A stretch of 64,000 nt of DNA from Halomonas campaniensis (GTDB taxonomy: Bacteria; Pseudomonadota; Gammaproteobacteria; Pseudomonadales; Halomonadaceae), in NCBI RefSeq assembly GCF_002211105.1, contig NZ_JPUA01000012.1, positions 44,456 through 108,455 of the forward strand. The letters are read 5' to 3'. Shown here piece after piece: positions 54,356 to 63,936 of this stretch. Positions within the stretch are counted from its first letter, which is position 1. The number at the start of each line of letters is the position of its first letter. The notes beneath the pieces are model-generated. The model made no database searches and was not told where the DNA came from. It was given only the letters and a program-made list of their open reading frames with translations. The position numbers and the translations under genes were made by a program.

Positions 54356-55242
54356 CCATTTACTCCTTTGTCAGGACGCTGGGCGATTTCGCCAATCAGT
54401 TGAGCAAGCGCCCTAGCGGGTTCGTTTAAATGGCCGCTGGTGGGATGAATCAGACCCACATCGCGGTGAAAAGTGTGCTCGCCTAAATCAATCGCACGCA
54501 CTCCCGATGGCCAGTGTTGCTGTGCTATCGCTTGTGGCACCAGGGCAACGCCTACTCCTTTTGCGACGAGTTTAACGATGGCTTCCAGTTCATCGACTTC
54601 GCACACTTCACGCACGTTGCAGTGATTGTGACGAAGGAAGCGATCTACCTGACGGCCCCCAAAAGAGGCACGGTCATAGCGGACAAACGGCTGTTGGGTG
54701 ATGAGTTCCTGCCACTGGTCGCCGTCAATATGGTGCGGGACGATTAATCGAAAAGGCTCATGGGCTAGGGGCGTCCAGCGCAAATCGCTGTGCAGTGAAA
54801 AGGGCGGGCGAATAATCACTGCCATGTCCAGCTCCCCAGCGTCGACTTGATTCACTAGTTCCATAGATAGCCCAGGCACCACGCGCGTGCAGCACTCGCT
54901 ATAGGTGTGATGAAAGCGAGCCAGTGCATCGGGCAGTAGCGAGCGCTGTATCGAAGCGATGGCACCAATGTTGACCCGTTGAGTGGCTGGTTGGCCCGCT
55001 GCCGCAGCACCCAGTGTGCTGTAGAGGGTGAGCAGGGCATGGGCTTGTTTTAACGTTTCCTGCCCACGCTGGGTCAATATGGCGGCACGCCCTTTACGTT
55101 CAAACAGCGGGATACCCAACGCTTCCTCAAGACGTTTCATCTGTGCGCTGACCGCTGCTTGAGTCAGGCCGATTTTGTTGCCTGCGGCGGCGAAGGTGCC
55201 TTCCTGTGCAACCGCAATCAGCGTTTTTAGCTCGCGGATCAT
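54352..55242 (-). CDS. LysR family transcriptional regulator
   Basis: The 296-residue protein has a LysR DNA-binding start (MIRELKTLIAVAQEGTFAAAGNKIGLTQAAVSAQMKRLEEALGIPLFERKGRAAILT) and an effector domain (MELVNQVDAGELDMAVIIRPPF, KLVAKGVGVALVPQAIAQQH). It is divergent from a VOC-family gene 134 bp away, which it may control, and is followed by the coupled DUF3820 gene. No operator of the T-N11-A type stands out clearly. Confidence 0.9.
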   Translation of the reverse strand: MIRELKTLIAVAQEGTFAAAGNKIGLTQAAVSAQMKRLEEALGIPLFERKGRAAILTQRGQETLKQAHALLTLYSTLGAAAAGQPATQRVNIGAIASIQRSLLPDALARFHHTYSECCTRVVPGLSMELVNQVDAGELDMAVIIRPPFSLHSDLRWTPLAHEPFRLIVPHHIDGDQWQELITQQPFVRYDRASFGGRQVDRFLRHNHCNVREVCEVDELEAIVKLVAKGVGVALVPQAIAQQHWPSGVRAIDLGEHTFHRDVGLIHPTSGHLNEPARALAQLIGEIAQRPDKGVNG

Positions 55243-55376
55243 TGATAAATCCTTTTTGTGAATCAGCTAAATAGTTATTGATTTTATTTTCCCATGCGCC
55301 GCCCTAGGATGAACAGAGTGGAGCCTTATAAAGTGCCCGCTAACCCTGATAACATCCCATAATATGGAGAATGACC

Positions 55377-55802
55377 ATGAGCCTTTCACCCTTCCATCTG
55401 GCGATTCCCGTTTACGATGTTGCGCTAGCCCGGGCGTTTTATAACGATGTGTTTGGTTTGGAAGAGGGGCGTTCCAGCGAGCAGTGGGTCGACTTTAATT
55501 TCTTTGGCCACCAACTGGTCATTCATGAACAGCCCAAAACGCCAGGGCAAGAGAGCGCACACACCAATCCGGTAGATGGACACAACGTGCCGGTGCCGCA
55601 CTTTGGCGTGATCTTGGCGTGGGACGAATGGGAAGCCTTGGCCGAGCGCTTGAAAGCAAGGGATACACAGTTTGTGATTGAGCCTTACGTGCGTTTTAAA
55701 GGCGAAGTCGGCGAGCAGGCCACTATGTTCCTGCTCGACCCATGTGGCAACGCCCTGGAATTCAAAGCGTTTAAAGATATGAGCCAGGTCTTTGCAAAAT
55801 AA
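55377..55802 (+). CDS. VOC family (glyoxalase/bleomycin-resistance-like) protein
   Basis: ATG 55377 with GGAGA six bases upstream gives 141 residues; the ATG at 55371 is too close to that site. The VOC pattern is present: [46 protein letters not shown] and a C-terminal [20 protein letters not shown], with His and Glu as likely metal ligands. It may be a dioxygenase or glyoxalase-related enzyme; substrate unknown. It is flanked by LysR and convergent AraC genes. Confidence 0.88.
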   Translation: MSLSPFHLAIPVYDVALARAFYNDVFGLEEGRSSEQWVDFNFFGHQLVIHEQPKTPGQESAHTNPVDGHNVPVPHFGVILAWDEWEALAERLKARDTQFVIEPYVRFKGEVGEQATMFLLDPCGNALEFKAFKDMSQVFAK

Positions 55803-55826
55803 ATAGTAGCCGCTAACAGCGAGGCC

Positions 55827-56720
55827 TTAGGCCCGTAACGCTTGCTCCTGACGGCGATGTTGAAGCGGCGGCTCGCCAAAGTAGCGCTTATAGTCGCGGC
55901 TAAACTGGGGCACGCTGCGGTAACCCACCGCAGCAGCAGCTTGATTGACGTTGTGATTATCCTGCAGCAGCAACTGCTGCGCTTTGATCAACCGCAACTG
56001 TTTTAAATATTGGGCCGGTGACGAGCGGGTAATTTGTTTAAAGTGCTGGTGAAACGTCGACGGACTCATATGGGCCTGCGCTGCCAACTGTTCCACGCTA
56101 AAGTCGTCGGCAAAATGGGTGTGAAGCTTAGACAGCACCTGCACGATGCGTGAATAGTTCCCATGCCCCAGTACCAGCGCCCGTAAAGCGGGCCCTTGTT
56201 CCCCCTTTAGCGCTTCAAACACCACGTCACGAATGCGGGCGTTGCCCATGGCGCTGCACTCTATCGCTACATTTAGCGCGCGCGCTAAGCGCAATACGGC
56301 CTCCTGCATGCCCTCTGTCATGGCTACCGAAGCCATGGGTAGTGGCGCCTGTATGTACTGTCCGGTATCGCCCATGGCCATCACCATCTCGCTTAACAGT
56401 GCCGGATCCAGGCGCACCGATATACCCAGTAACGGGGCTTCAGGCGAGCCGTAGGTTTCGCACTCAAAGGGCAGTGGCAGCGTTTGGACTAAGTAGTGAC
56501 CGGGGTCGTAATAGATTTCGCGATCACCCAGATAACCCATTTTACGCCCCTGGGCAATGATGGTCAGACTTGGCTCATAGATCAGCGGTGTGCGGATCTG
56601 GTGGCGGCTTAAACAGAGTAACGACACGCCAGGCAGCGGTGTGTTATTGATGCCGTCGCCTTTAACCAATGGCGCGATAACGGTAGCCAGCGCATTGCCA
56701 GCCTGAGCGGTGGAGGCCAT
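55827..56720 (-). CDS. AraC family regulator (AraC_N type)
   Basis: The 297-residue protein has an N-terminal AraC_N domain (RTPLIYEPSLTIIAQGRKMGYLGDREIYYDPGHYLVQTLPLPFECE) and a C-terminal double helix-turn-helix (FSVEQLAAQAHMSPSTFHQHFKQITRSSPAQYLKQLRLIKAQQLLLQ, NVNQAAAAVGYRSVPQFSRDYKRYFGEPP). It is divergent from an alcohol dehydrogenase gene, the same arrangement as YqhC-YqhD-type aldehyde-response systems, so it probably activates that gene in response to aldehydes. Confidence 0.92.
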   Translation of the reverse strand: MASTAQAGNALATVIAPLVKGDGINNTPLPGVSLLCLSRHQIRTPLIYEPSLTIIAQGRKMGYLGDREIYYDPGHYLVQTLPLPFECETYGSPEAPLLGISVRLDPALLSEMVMAMGDTGQYIQAPLPMASVAMTEGMQEAVLRLARALNVAIECSAMGNARIRDVVFEALKGEQGPALRALVLGHGNYSRIVQVLSKLHTHFADDFSVEQLAAQAHMSPSTFHQHFKQITRSSPAQYLKQLRLIKAQQLLLQDNHNVNQAAAAVGYRSVPQFSRDYKRYFGEPPLQHRRQEQALRA

Positions 56721-56939
56721 GGGGTGTCTCTCTGGTTTCTGGTGGCTTTTGTATAATCATAACGATTTATGGCCATTTTTTGTTATTTTATTACGTGTTA
56801 TCGGAGTATTTGGCAAAAATGGCGTAGCTTCGTTCATCGCTATCATCACTCATTAGGCGAATACTATCGGCATACCTCGCACGAGGGGAATCGTCTGCTG
56901 ATTTATAGAGCAGTCTTTTGCTGATAAGGAGTTTCACCG
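56721..56939. promoter_or_regulatory. Divergent control region of the AraC and alcohol dehydrogenase genes
   Basis: The 219-bp gap contains AT-rich stretches and CCTCG-CA-CGAGG (56875-56886), a small palindrome 54 bp before the dehydrogenase ATG. The palindrome is short and its role is uncertain. The strong ribosome site AAGGAG precedes ATG 56940. Confidence 0.4.
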
Positions 56940-58001
56940 ATGAGCCAAGCATTATCCTACGCCGCATTTGCTAACGATAAGCCCTTAGCACCGTTTACGT
57001 TTGATCGTCGCCAGCCGCGCCCCGATGACGTCGCCATCGAAATTCTCTACTGTGGTGTCTGCCACAGCGATCTGCACTTTGCTCGCAATGACTGGGGCAT
57101 GAGTCAGTACCCTGTAGTGCCTGGCCATGAGATTGTCGGCCGCGTGACCTCTGTCGGCGATAAAGTGACGCGTTTTAAAACCGGCGATCTGGTGGGTGTC
57201 GGTTGCATGGTGGATTCATGTCGTACCTGTGCCGCCTGTAAAGATGGCGTAGAGCAGTACTGCCTGGAAGGCTTCACCATGACCTATGGCAGCGAAGATC
57301 GCCAGGATGGCACCCTGACCCAGGGGGGCTACTCTGACTCCATCGTGGTGAGCGAGCACTTTGTGCTTCAAATGCCTGATGGTATCGATCTGGCCTCGGC
57401 AGCGCCGATTCTCTGCGCTGGTGTGACTACCTATTCACCGCTCAAGCATCACGGCGTAGGTAAAGGCCATAAAGTCGGTGTCATTGGTATGGGCGGCTTA
57501 GGCCATATGGGCGTTAAACTGGCTAAAGCATTGGGCGCTGAGGTCACTGTGTTTACTCGATCCGACGCCAAAGTTGACGAAGCTAAGCGTAACGGTGCTG
57601 ACCATGTGGTGGTTTCCAGCGACCAGGCGCAGATGGATGCGGTGGCAGAAACCTTCGACTTTATGCTCGATACCGTGCCCGTGCAGCACGATTTAAACCC
57701 TTACTTAACGTCGCTGAAGTATGACGGTACCCATATCATTGTCGGTCTGCTTGAGCCTATTGAGCCAGCCATTGAAGCCTTTAACTTGGTCTTTAAGCGT
57801 CGTGTGGTGGCTGGTTCGCTCATTGGTGGCATTGCGGAGACAGAAGAGCTGCTCAAGCTGTGCGCGGATCAAGGTATTACCTGTGATATCGAGATGCTCG
57901 ATATCAATAACATTAACGAAGGTTTTGAGCGCATGGAAAAAGGCGATGTTCGCTATCGCTTCGTGATTGATATGGCGACGCTAAAAAACAGCGCAGCCTA
58001 A
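56940..58001 (+). CDS. Zinc-dependent NAD(P)-alcohol dehydrogenase (YahK/AdhA type)
   Basis: The 353-residue protein has catalytic-zinc motifs CGVCHSDLHFARNDWGMSQYPVVPGHEIVGRV and structural-zinc cysteines in CMVDSCRTCAACKDGVEQYC, plus the nucleotide-binding VGVIGMGGLGHMGVKLAKALGAEVTVFTRS. It matches the YahK/CAD-like aldehyde reductase group, which reduces broad aldehydes with NADPH. Its start lies opposite the AraC gene. A very strong terminator follows at 58062. Confidence 0.93.
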   Translation: MSQALSYAAFANDKPLAPFTFDRRQPRPDDVAIEILYCGVCHSDLHFARNDWGMSQYPVVPGHEIVGRVTSVGDKVTRFKTGDLVGVGCMVDSCRTCAACKDGVEQYCLEGFTMTYGSEDRQDGTLTQGGYSDSIVVSEHFVLQMPDGIDLASAAPILCAGVTTYSPLKHHGVGKGHKVGVIGMGGLGHMGVKLAKALGAEVTVFTRSDAKVDEAKRNGADHVVVSSDQAQMDAVAETFDFMLDTVPVQHDLNPYLTSLKYDGTHIIVGLLEPIEPAIEAFNLVFKRRVVAGSLIGGIAETEELLKLCADQGITCDIEMLDINNINEGFERMEKGDVRYRFVIDMATLKNSAA

Positions 58002-58061
58002 ATAACGGATTGACTAGCTGCCTATCTAGCCACTTAGGTAGGCGGCTTGCTTGAGTAAAAC

Positions 58062-58099
58062 AAAACGGCCCGAGTCCAGCAGAGGACTCGGGCCGTTTT
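58062..58099. terminator. Strong bidirectional terminator
   Basis: A 16-bp perfect inverted repeat (AAAACGGCCCGAGTCC, then GGACTCGGGCCGTTTT) with a 6-base loop ends in T5 on the plus strand and T4 on the minus strand. It separates the alcohol dehydrogenase gene from convergent lnt. Confidence 0.92.
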
Positions 58100-58138
58100 T
58101 CTAGCTTCCTTGTGACTAACGCCTCTGACGTTCCCGCT

Positions 58139-59614
58139 TCACGCCTGACGGGTGGCTCTCGCTGCCACCACGCCGGGTAATAGCATCAAGCCTGCCAGCA
58201 ACCAAGCCGGCCAGCTACCCAAGCGGGTGAAAGGCGTTAGCCCCTCCATAGCGTAGAACTCGCCAGTAAGCGTTGTGGTTTCAAACTGTGGGGCGCGTTC
58301 AACAATTTGCCCATTGGGATCGATAATAGCGGTAATGCCGTTACTGGTGGCACGCACCACATAGCGACCATTCTCTAACCCACGTAGGCGTGCCATCTGC
58401 AGGTGCTGGTGGGGGCCGATTGAGGCGCCAAACCAGGTGTCGTTAGACACCGTCATGATCACTCCGCTGTCTTGGGCTCGGCGAGCGACCAGCTGTGGGT
58501 AGATAATCTCATAGCAAATGGCATTGCCAATTGAGATCCCGGCGGCCTGCATCGGCGTTTGCGCCGTTGCACCTTTGGTGAACGTGGACATGGGCAGGTC
58601 GAAAAAATCGATCGCCCCGCGCAATATGCTCTCCAGCGGCAGGTACTCACCAAAAGGCACCAAGTGCTCTTTTTGGTAGCTGCCCTCTACGTCGCCAACG
58701 CCAATCACGCTATTGAAGTAGCGCTCTTGTTCGTCGCGCTGAACGATGCCGGTGAGTAGGGCGACGTCGGGGGGCAGGTTCGCTTGCACCCGCTCCAGGA
58801 CTGGGCGAGCCTGGGTTTCCATCATTGGCAGGGCGGTTTCTGGCCAGATGATCAGGTCGACCTCATCAGCGACTTCGCGGGTGAGTTCACTATAGGTATT
58901 CGCCGCAGTGCGCTGCCCTTCGGGCGTCCACTTCAACAGCTGCGGCAGATTGCCCTGTAGCAGTGCCACGCGTGTAGGCTCATCGGCTGGCGTAGTCCAT
59001 TGCTGGGGGAGTGCCAAGGGAATTAGCCAAATGGCAGCCAGTGGGACAAGCGTCCACCACTGACGGCGCAGCAGTAGCTCAGCGCCAAGCGCACCGCTAA
59101 GCGCGACCATAAGTGAGAGCAGGTAGACGCCGCCAACGGGCGCCCAGGCGGCCAGCGGCGAATCGACAAAACCAGAGCCCAGTAGCAGCCAGGGAAAGCC
59201 GGTAAACAGGTAGGTGCGCAGTACTTCGCCCAGTACCCAGGCGCCCGCAAAGCTGATAAACGCGAGTCGTGCGGAGGTGAAGCGCCGGTAGAGCCAGAAA
59301 GTGCCGGCAAAAAACAGCGCCAGAATTGTCACGAACAGCGCAGTAAGGAAAACGGCGAGCGGCACGCCGGTGTAACCGTAGTCGTGGATAGAGACATACA
59401 CCCAGGAGGTGCCGCTGGCGAACAGTGCCACGCCGTATAACCAGCCTTTCAGAGCCGCCTGGGCAGGGGTTAAGGTGTGCAGGCCCACATAGAGCAGACC
59501 AATCGCCACCGGGCCTAGCCACCAAAGCTCAAAAGGGGAAGCCGTTAGGGTGGTGAAACCGCCCGCCACCAGGGCAGCAAGCAGCTGTAACAAAAACGCG
59601 GGGGGGAAACCCAT
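58139..59614 (-). CDS. lnt: Apolipoprotein N-acyltransferase
   Basis: The 491-residue protein has about six N-terminal membrane spans and a C-terminal nitrilase domain, with the catalytic residues Glu in DLIIWPETALPM, Lys in YQKEHLVPFGEYLP, and Cys in GNAICYEIIYP. It transfers a fatty acid to the amino group of the lipoprotein N-terminal Cys in the inner membrane, the last step of lipoprotein maturation. It follows corC in the conserved ybeY-corC-lnt order, with a 63-base gap. Confidence 0.96.
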   Translation of the reverse strand: MGFPPAFLLQLLAALVAGGFTTLTASPFELWWLGPVAIGLLYVGLHTLTPAQAALKGWLYGVALFASGTSWVYVSIHDYGYTGVPLAVFLTALFVTILALFFAGTFWLYRRFTSARLAFISFAGAWVLGEVLRTYLFTGFPWLLLGSGFVDSPLAAWAPVGGVYLLSLMVALSGALGAELLLRRQWWTLVPLAAIWLIPLALPQQWTTPADEPTRVALLQGNLPQLLKWTPEGQRTAANTYSELTREVADEVDLIIWPETALPMMETQARPVLERVQANLPPDVALLTGIVQRDEQERYFNSVIGVGDVEGSYQKEHLVPFGEYLPLESILRGAIDFFDLPMSTFTKGATAQTPMQAAGISIGNAICYEIIYPQLVARRAQDSGVIMTVSNDTWFGASIGPHQHLQMARLRGLENGRYVVRATSNGITAIIDPNGQIVERAPQFETTTLTGEFYAMEGLTPFTRLGSWPAWLLAGLMLLPGVVAARATRQA

Positions 59615-59677
59615 AGCGATAACCTATCTACGGTAAGGTGCAAGAAAGTGGGTAGAGAGCAGCACGACAGCAAGCGC

Positions 59678-60577
59678 CTAGTCGGGCTTGTTCTCTTGGT
59701 CATCATCCTCTTCGTCATCACGACGCGTGTCGCGGTAGGCTTCAAGGAGACGAATGCGCCGAGTGTCGGCATTGAGAATCACAAACCGCCAGCCGCCCAG
59801 AATGGTGTGTTCACCGCGACGCGGGAGATGACCAAACTGCTGCATCACCAGGCCGCCAACGGTATCGAACTCATCGTCAGAGAACTCGGTGTCGAAGCGT
59901 TCGTTGAAGTCTTCGATGGGGGTCAGTGCGCGAATGGCGTAGCGGCCATTCTCTATTTCGCGGATATCGTCTTCTTCATCGGTATCGTGCTCATCTTCGA
60001 TGTCGCCGACGATCTGCTCAAGAATATCTTCGATGGTGATAATGCCCGCGGTGCCGCCGTACTCATCCACCACCACCGCCATATGATTGTGGGTATCCCG
60101 AAACTCTTTGAGCAGGCTGTTGAGCCGTTTTGATTCAGGGATAAACATCGCCGGGCGCAAAATGTCATCTAACTTGAACGCATCACGCTGGGCCTGCGTC
60201 TGGGAGAGGAGGGGGAGCAGGTCTTTAACCAGCAGAATGCCTTTTACATCATCCAAGTTCTCGCCAATCACCGGATAGCGGGAGTGACCGGTTTCCTGAA
60301 TCAGCGGTAGGTAGCCGTCGCTGGTTTGATCCAGCGCGATGGCGGATACCTGGGAGCGGGGTATCAGCACTTCGCGAACCTGCTGATCGCTGATCTCAAG
60401 GGCGCCTTCGATGATCATGATGGCGTCCTGATCCAGCTTTAGTTTCCCTGCAGTATGGCGTAAAAACGTCATCAGCTCATCCCGCGAGCTGGGTTCGTCA
60501 TTGTCTCCGGAAAGGGCGCCAAAGAGTTTCTCGAGCCAGGATTTTTGATTGGGGTTGCTCGATCGGTCTTCGCTCAT
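59678..60577 (-). CDS. corC: CorC-type CBS-domain protein (YbeX)
   Basis: The 299-residue soluble protein has two CBS motifs (VREVLIPRSQVSAIALDQTSDGYLPLIQETGHSRYPVIGENLDDVKGILLVKDLL; MFIPESKRLNSLLKEFRDTHNHMAVVVDEYGGTAGIITIEDILEQIVGDIEDE) and a CorC_HlyC C-terminal domain (LGGWRFVILNADTRRIRLLEAYR). It has no membrane part. YbeX is linked to magnesium/cobalt homeostasis and ribosome biogenesis. The C-terminal tail is strongly acidic (RRDDEEDDDQENKPD), as in halophiles. Confidence 0.94.
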   Translation of the reverse strand: MSEDRSSNPNQKSWLEKLFGALSGDNDEPSSRDELMTFLRHTAGKLKLDQDAIMIIEGALEISDQQVREVLIPRSQVSAIALDQTSDGYLPLIQETGHSRYPVIGENLDDVKGILLVKDLLPLLSQTQAQRDAFKLDDILRPAMFIPESKRLNSLLKEFRDTHNHMAVVVDEYGGTAGIITIEDILEQIVGDIEDEHDTDEEDDIREIENGRYAIRALTPIEDFNERFDTEFSDDEFDTVGGLVMQQFGHLPRRGEHTILGGWRFVILNADTRRIRLLEAYRDTRRDDEEDDDQENKPD

Positions 60578-60726
60578 GCGTCAATTCTCTCGTTTGCGGG
60601 CAGACAGTTGCTATCTCATTGACTAGGTCGTCAGGTAGCTGTTTTATCACTGAAACGGGGGATAGTACCAGATTAGTTGTTACGTGATTTAACGCACCTA
60701 CTGCCAAATAATAGAGAGGCAGGCGT

Positions 60727-61233
60727 TTAAGCGTCATCCCTGTTGTGCATGTGGGTGTTATCAGCATAAGGGTCGGGGATGTTTAGCTCCGCTAACAGCT
60801 CGCGCTCAAACTGCTCCATCTCCTCGGCCTCTTGATCATCCATATGATCGTAGCCCATTAAATGCAGGATGCCATGCACGACCATATGGGCGTAGTGATG
60901 CTCAATCGGCTTACCTTGCTCAGCCGCTTCCTGGGCCACCACGGCATGGCAAATCACCAGGTCGCCGAGTAGCGGTAATTCCACACCCGGCGGGCTCTCA
61001 AAGGGGAAGGACAGCACGTTGGTGGTTTTGTCTTTGCCGCGGTAGTCGCGGTTGAGCGTTTGGCTTTCGAGCTCGTCGACAAAGCGAATAGTCACTTCAA
61101 GGCGCTGATCGTCTGGGTGGTGGGCAAACACACAGTCCACCCATTGGGTAAGCTGTGTTAACGAGGGGAGCTGGGGGTCGTTGATCGCCGTCTGGCGATC
61201 AACGATGCATCCATTCTTTGTACCTTCACTCAT
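60727..61233 (-). CDS. ybeY: Endoribonuclease YbeY
   Basis: The 168-residue protein has the zinc site [18 protein letters not shown] (HxxxHxxxxxH) and the conserved [18 protein letters not shown]. It is needed for 16S rRNA 3' maturation and ribosome quality control. Its ATG overlaps the phoH stop (ATGA at 61230-61233), as usual. A 149-base gap with no clear gene separates it from corC, and may hold the corC promoter. Confidence 0.96.
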   Translation of the reverse strand: MSEGTKNGCIVDRQTAINDPQLPSLTQLTQWVDCVFAHHPDDQRLEVTIRFVDELESQTLNRDYRGKDKTTNVLSFPFESPPGVELPLLGDLVICHAVVAQEAAEQGKPIEHHYAHMVVHGILHLMGYDHMDDQEAEEMEQFERELLAELNIPDPYADNTHMHNRDDA

Positions 61234-62309
61234 CGCGAGCTATCCCAAGCGCCTTCGCGTGCCTGCATGCGTGCGTCGCGCTCTTGCTGGCGCACTTCGC
61301 GGCGGGCGCGCTCTTCCACTTCCTGCTGGGATTCAAACATATCGTAGGCTTCGATAATGCGCTGAACCAGCGGGTGGCGTACCACGTCCTTGGCGGCAAA
61401 GTGGGTGACGCCGATGCCTTGAGTATCTTTCAACACGTCGAGCACCTGAATCAGCCCCGAACGCTGGCCCTTGGGTAGGTCGACCTGGGTCACGTCGCCG
61501 GTAATCACGGCGGTAGAGCCAAAGCCAATCCGGGTCAGAAACATTTTCATCTGCTCTGGGGTGGTGTTCTGACTCTCATCCAGAATGATATAGGAGTTAT
61601 TGAGCGTACGGCCGCGCATATAGGCCAGCGGGGCGATCTCAATCACCTGGCGCTCAATCAGTTTTGCGACTTGCTCAAAACCGATCATTTCGTACAGGGC
61701 GTCGTAAAGAGGGCGCAGATAAGGGTCGATTTTCTGGGCCAGGTCGCCAGGCAGGAAGCCCAGCTTTTCACCCGCTTCAACCGCCGGGCGTACGAGCAGA
61801 ATACGACGTACTTCCTGCTGATTGAGTGCTTCTACCGCGGCGGCAACGGCAAGGTAGGTTTTACCGGTACCCGCAGGCCCAATGCCGAAGTTGATGTCGT
61901 GTTCGCGGATGCTAGAGACGTAGCGTTGCTGGTTAAGCCCGCGCGGTTTGATCATGGTGCGCGGGGTGCGCATGATCACTTCATCGCCGCTGCCGGTGCC
62001 GTCCTCTTCCTCTTCCAGGGCTTCAAGCCCGGACTCTTGCAGGAACAGGTGCACAGTGTCAGCGTCAAGTTCGCTCGCCGCTGTCTCGCGATAGAGGTGT
62101 TCCAACACGTTTGCCGCTGCTTTGATGCGGTTGGCTGGGCCCGCTAGTTGGAACACATTGCCCCGGTTGCGCAGCGTCACATCTAGGCGGCTTTCAATCA
62201 GCTTCAAATGCTCGTCCTGCTGGCCGCAAAGGCTAGCAAGGCGCTGCGGATCATTGGGTTCAAGGCTTAAGGTGATGATGCGATTGGCCTGAGGTGTTGG
62301 CTGGCTCAA
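61230..62309 (-). CDS. ybeZ: PhoH-like ATPase (YbeZ)
   Basis: The 359-residue protein has an N-terminal region (about 1-110) and the PhoH ATPase core: Walker [38 protein letters not shown], Walker B-like [27 protein letters not shown] and [19 protein letters not shown]. YbeZ binds RNA, interacts with YbeY and has been linked to rRNA maturation. It overlaps ybeY by four bases. It is separated from miaB by 85 bases that contain a strong hairpin. Confidence 0.94.
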   Translation of the reverse strand: MSQPTPQANRIITLSLEPNDPQRLASLCGQQDEHLKLIESRLDVTLRNRGNVFQLAGPANRIKAAANVLEHLYRETAASELDADTVHLFLQESGLEALEEEEDGTGSGDEVIMRTPRTMIKPRGLNQQRYVSSIREHDINFGIGPAGTGKTYLAVAAAVEALNQQEVRRILLVRPAVEAGEKLGFLPGDLAQKIDPYLRPLYDALYEMIGFEQVAKLIERQVIEIAPLAYMRGRTLNNSYIILDESQNTTPEQMKMFLTRIGFGSTAVITGDVTQVDLPKGQRSGLIQVLDVLKDTQGIGVTHFAAKDVVRHPLVQRIIEAYDMFESQQEVEERARREVRQQERDARMQAREGAWDSSR

Positions 62310-62351
62310 GAGTGGGGAACCCCTCGTTAGTGTGTGTATCGTTCAGCTTAC

Positions 62352-62372
62352 TGCCCCGCCCGAAGCGGGGCA
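62352..62372. other. Perfect 8-bp hairpin between miaB and phoH
   Basis: TGCCCCGC and GCGGGGCA pair around a five-base loop in the middle of the 85-base gap. There is no U run on either strand, so it may be an mRNA processing or stability element instead of a terminator. Confidence 0.45.
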
Positions 62373-62394
62373 ATGATCTGTGATAAGTGAACGA

Positions 62395-63738
62395 TCAATA
62401 GCGCTCGGGAGAGGCAAGCTCACCCCGTAGCGAATTGGGAAATGCCTCGGTGATCTCTACATCGACAAAGTAGCCGATCAGCTCGGTGGGGTTGGCAGCG
62501 CGGAAGTTAACCACGCGGTTATTCTCGGTGCGACCTGATAGCTGGCCGGGGTCGCGGGGCGAAAATCCGTTAACCAGTACGCGCTGTGTGCTGCCGACCA
62601 TGCGGCGGCTAATTTGCGCGGTTTGCTGAATGATTCGCTCCTGCAGAATCGCCAAGCGCTGCTTTTTGACACTCTCTGGCGTTTCATCCGGCAGGCCAGA
62701 AGCAGGTGTGCCGGGGCGTGCGGAGTAAACGAAGCTGAACGAATGATCGAAGCCGATTTGATGAATTAAATTCATCGTCGCTTCAAAATCTTCTTCTGTT
62801 TCGCCGGGGAAGCCGATGATGAAATCAGAGGAGAAGCTGATATCCGGGCGATTGGCGCGGATGCGCTCCATCTTTTCGATGTATTCGGCCGCCGTATGCC
62901 CGCGCTTCATGGCAGTAAGAATGCGGTCTGAACCCGACTGTACCGGTAGGTGTAGGTGGCTCACCAGCTCAGGGATATCGGCAAAGGCGTCGACCAGGCT
63001 GTCGGTAAACTCCACCGGGTGTGAGGTGGTAAAGCGGATGCGGTCAATGCCCTCTACCGCCGCCACGCAAGCAATCAGTTCGGCCAGGTCGATTTCATCG
63101 CCAAGCTGGTTCTCACCACGGTAGGCGTTAACGTTCTGGCCCAGTAGGTTGATCTCGCGCACGCCCTGGTCGGAAAGATGGATGACTTCATCCATTACCG
63201 CTTCGAAGGGGCGTGAGACTTCTTCACCGCGGGTATAGGGTACCACGCAGAAGGTGCAGTACTTGGAGCAGCCTTCCATGATCGATACAAACGCCGTTGC
63301 ACCGTCGGAGGTGGGCTTGGGCAGGTGATCGAACTTTTCGATCTCTGGAAAGGTGACATCCACGGCAGCAATCTGGTTGTTGCCACGGGCATCCAGCATG
63401 GAGGGCACGCGGTGAAGGGTTTGCGGCCCGAATACCATATCCACGTGAGGGGCGCGCTTGCGAATGGCTTCGCCTTCCTGGCTCGCCACGCAGCCACCTA
63501 CGCCAATCACCAGGTTCGGATTAGCGTCTTTCAGCTTTTTCCAGCGTCCCAGCTGATGAAACACTTTCTCCTGCGCTTTTTCGCGAATCGAGCAGGTATT
63601 GAGCAGAATGACATCGGCTTCACGCTCATTATCAGTGAGTTCGAGCTGGTGAGATTCGCCGAGCAGATCCGCCATGCGGGAGGAGTCGTACTCGTTCATT
63701 TGGCAGCCGTGCGTTTTGATGAAGAGCTTCTTCGCCAT
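62395..63738 (-). CDS. miaB: tRNA-2-methylthio-N6-isopentenyladenosine methylthiotransferase
   Basis: The 447-residue protein has the UPF0004 domain with three Cys ([45 protein letters not shown]), the radical-SAM cluster in [17 protein letters not shown], and a C-terminal TRAM domain ([28 protein letters not shown]). It adds a methylthio group to A37 of tRNAs with two iron-sulfur clusters. It is the first gene of the leftward block. TATAAT on the reverse strand at 63838-63843 may be its -10 element, but no good -35 is seen. Confidence 0.96.
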   Translation of the reverse strand: MAKKLFIKTHGCQMNEYDSSRMADLLGESHQLELTDNEREADVILLNTCSIREKAQEKVFHQLGRWKKLKDANPNLVIGVGGCVASQEGEAIRKRAPHVDMVFGPQTLHRVPSMLDARGNNQIAAVDVTFPEIEKFDHLPKPTSDGATAFVSIMEGCSKYCTFCVVPYTRGEEVSRPFEAVMDEVIHLSDQGVREINLLGQNVNAYRGENQLGDEIDLAELIACVAAVEGIDRIRFTTSHPVEFTDSLVDAFADIPELVSHLHLPVQSGSDRILTAMKRGHTAAEYIEKMERIRANRPDISFSSDFIIGFPGETEEDFEATMNLIHQIGFDHSFSFVYSARPGTPASGLPDETPESVKKQRLAILQERIIQQTAQISRRMVGSTQRVLVNGFSPRDPGQLSGRTENNRVVNFRAANPTELIGYFVDVEITEAFPNSLRGELASPERY

Positions 63739-63888
63739 CGGTACCTGTCATCTATGAGTCGTCGGTGGACGAGGATGAATGGAGTGTTGTCGCGCGGTCG
63801 GCAAGTATGCTGTGCCAACCACTGTCATGTATAGGCGCATTATACGGATACAGGAAACCAGCGGCTAGCGTTCATCCATAATCGATAC

Positions 63889-63916
63889 TTGACCCTCACG
63901 TTTCTATGAGTATACT
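63889..63916 (+). promoter_or_regulatory. Sigma-70 promoter of the tRNA-Asn gene
   Basis: TTGACC (63889-63894) and TATACT (63911-63916) are 16 bp apart and end 20 bases before the tRNA, so transcription should begin about at 63923. Confidence 0.75.
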
Positions 63917-63936
63917 ACGCACCGTGTTTGAGCAGT

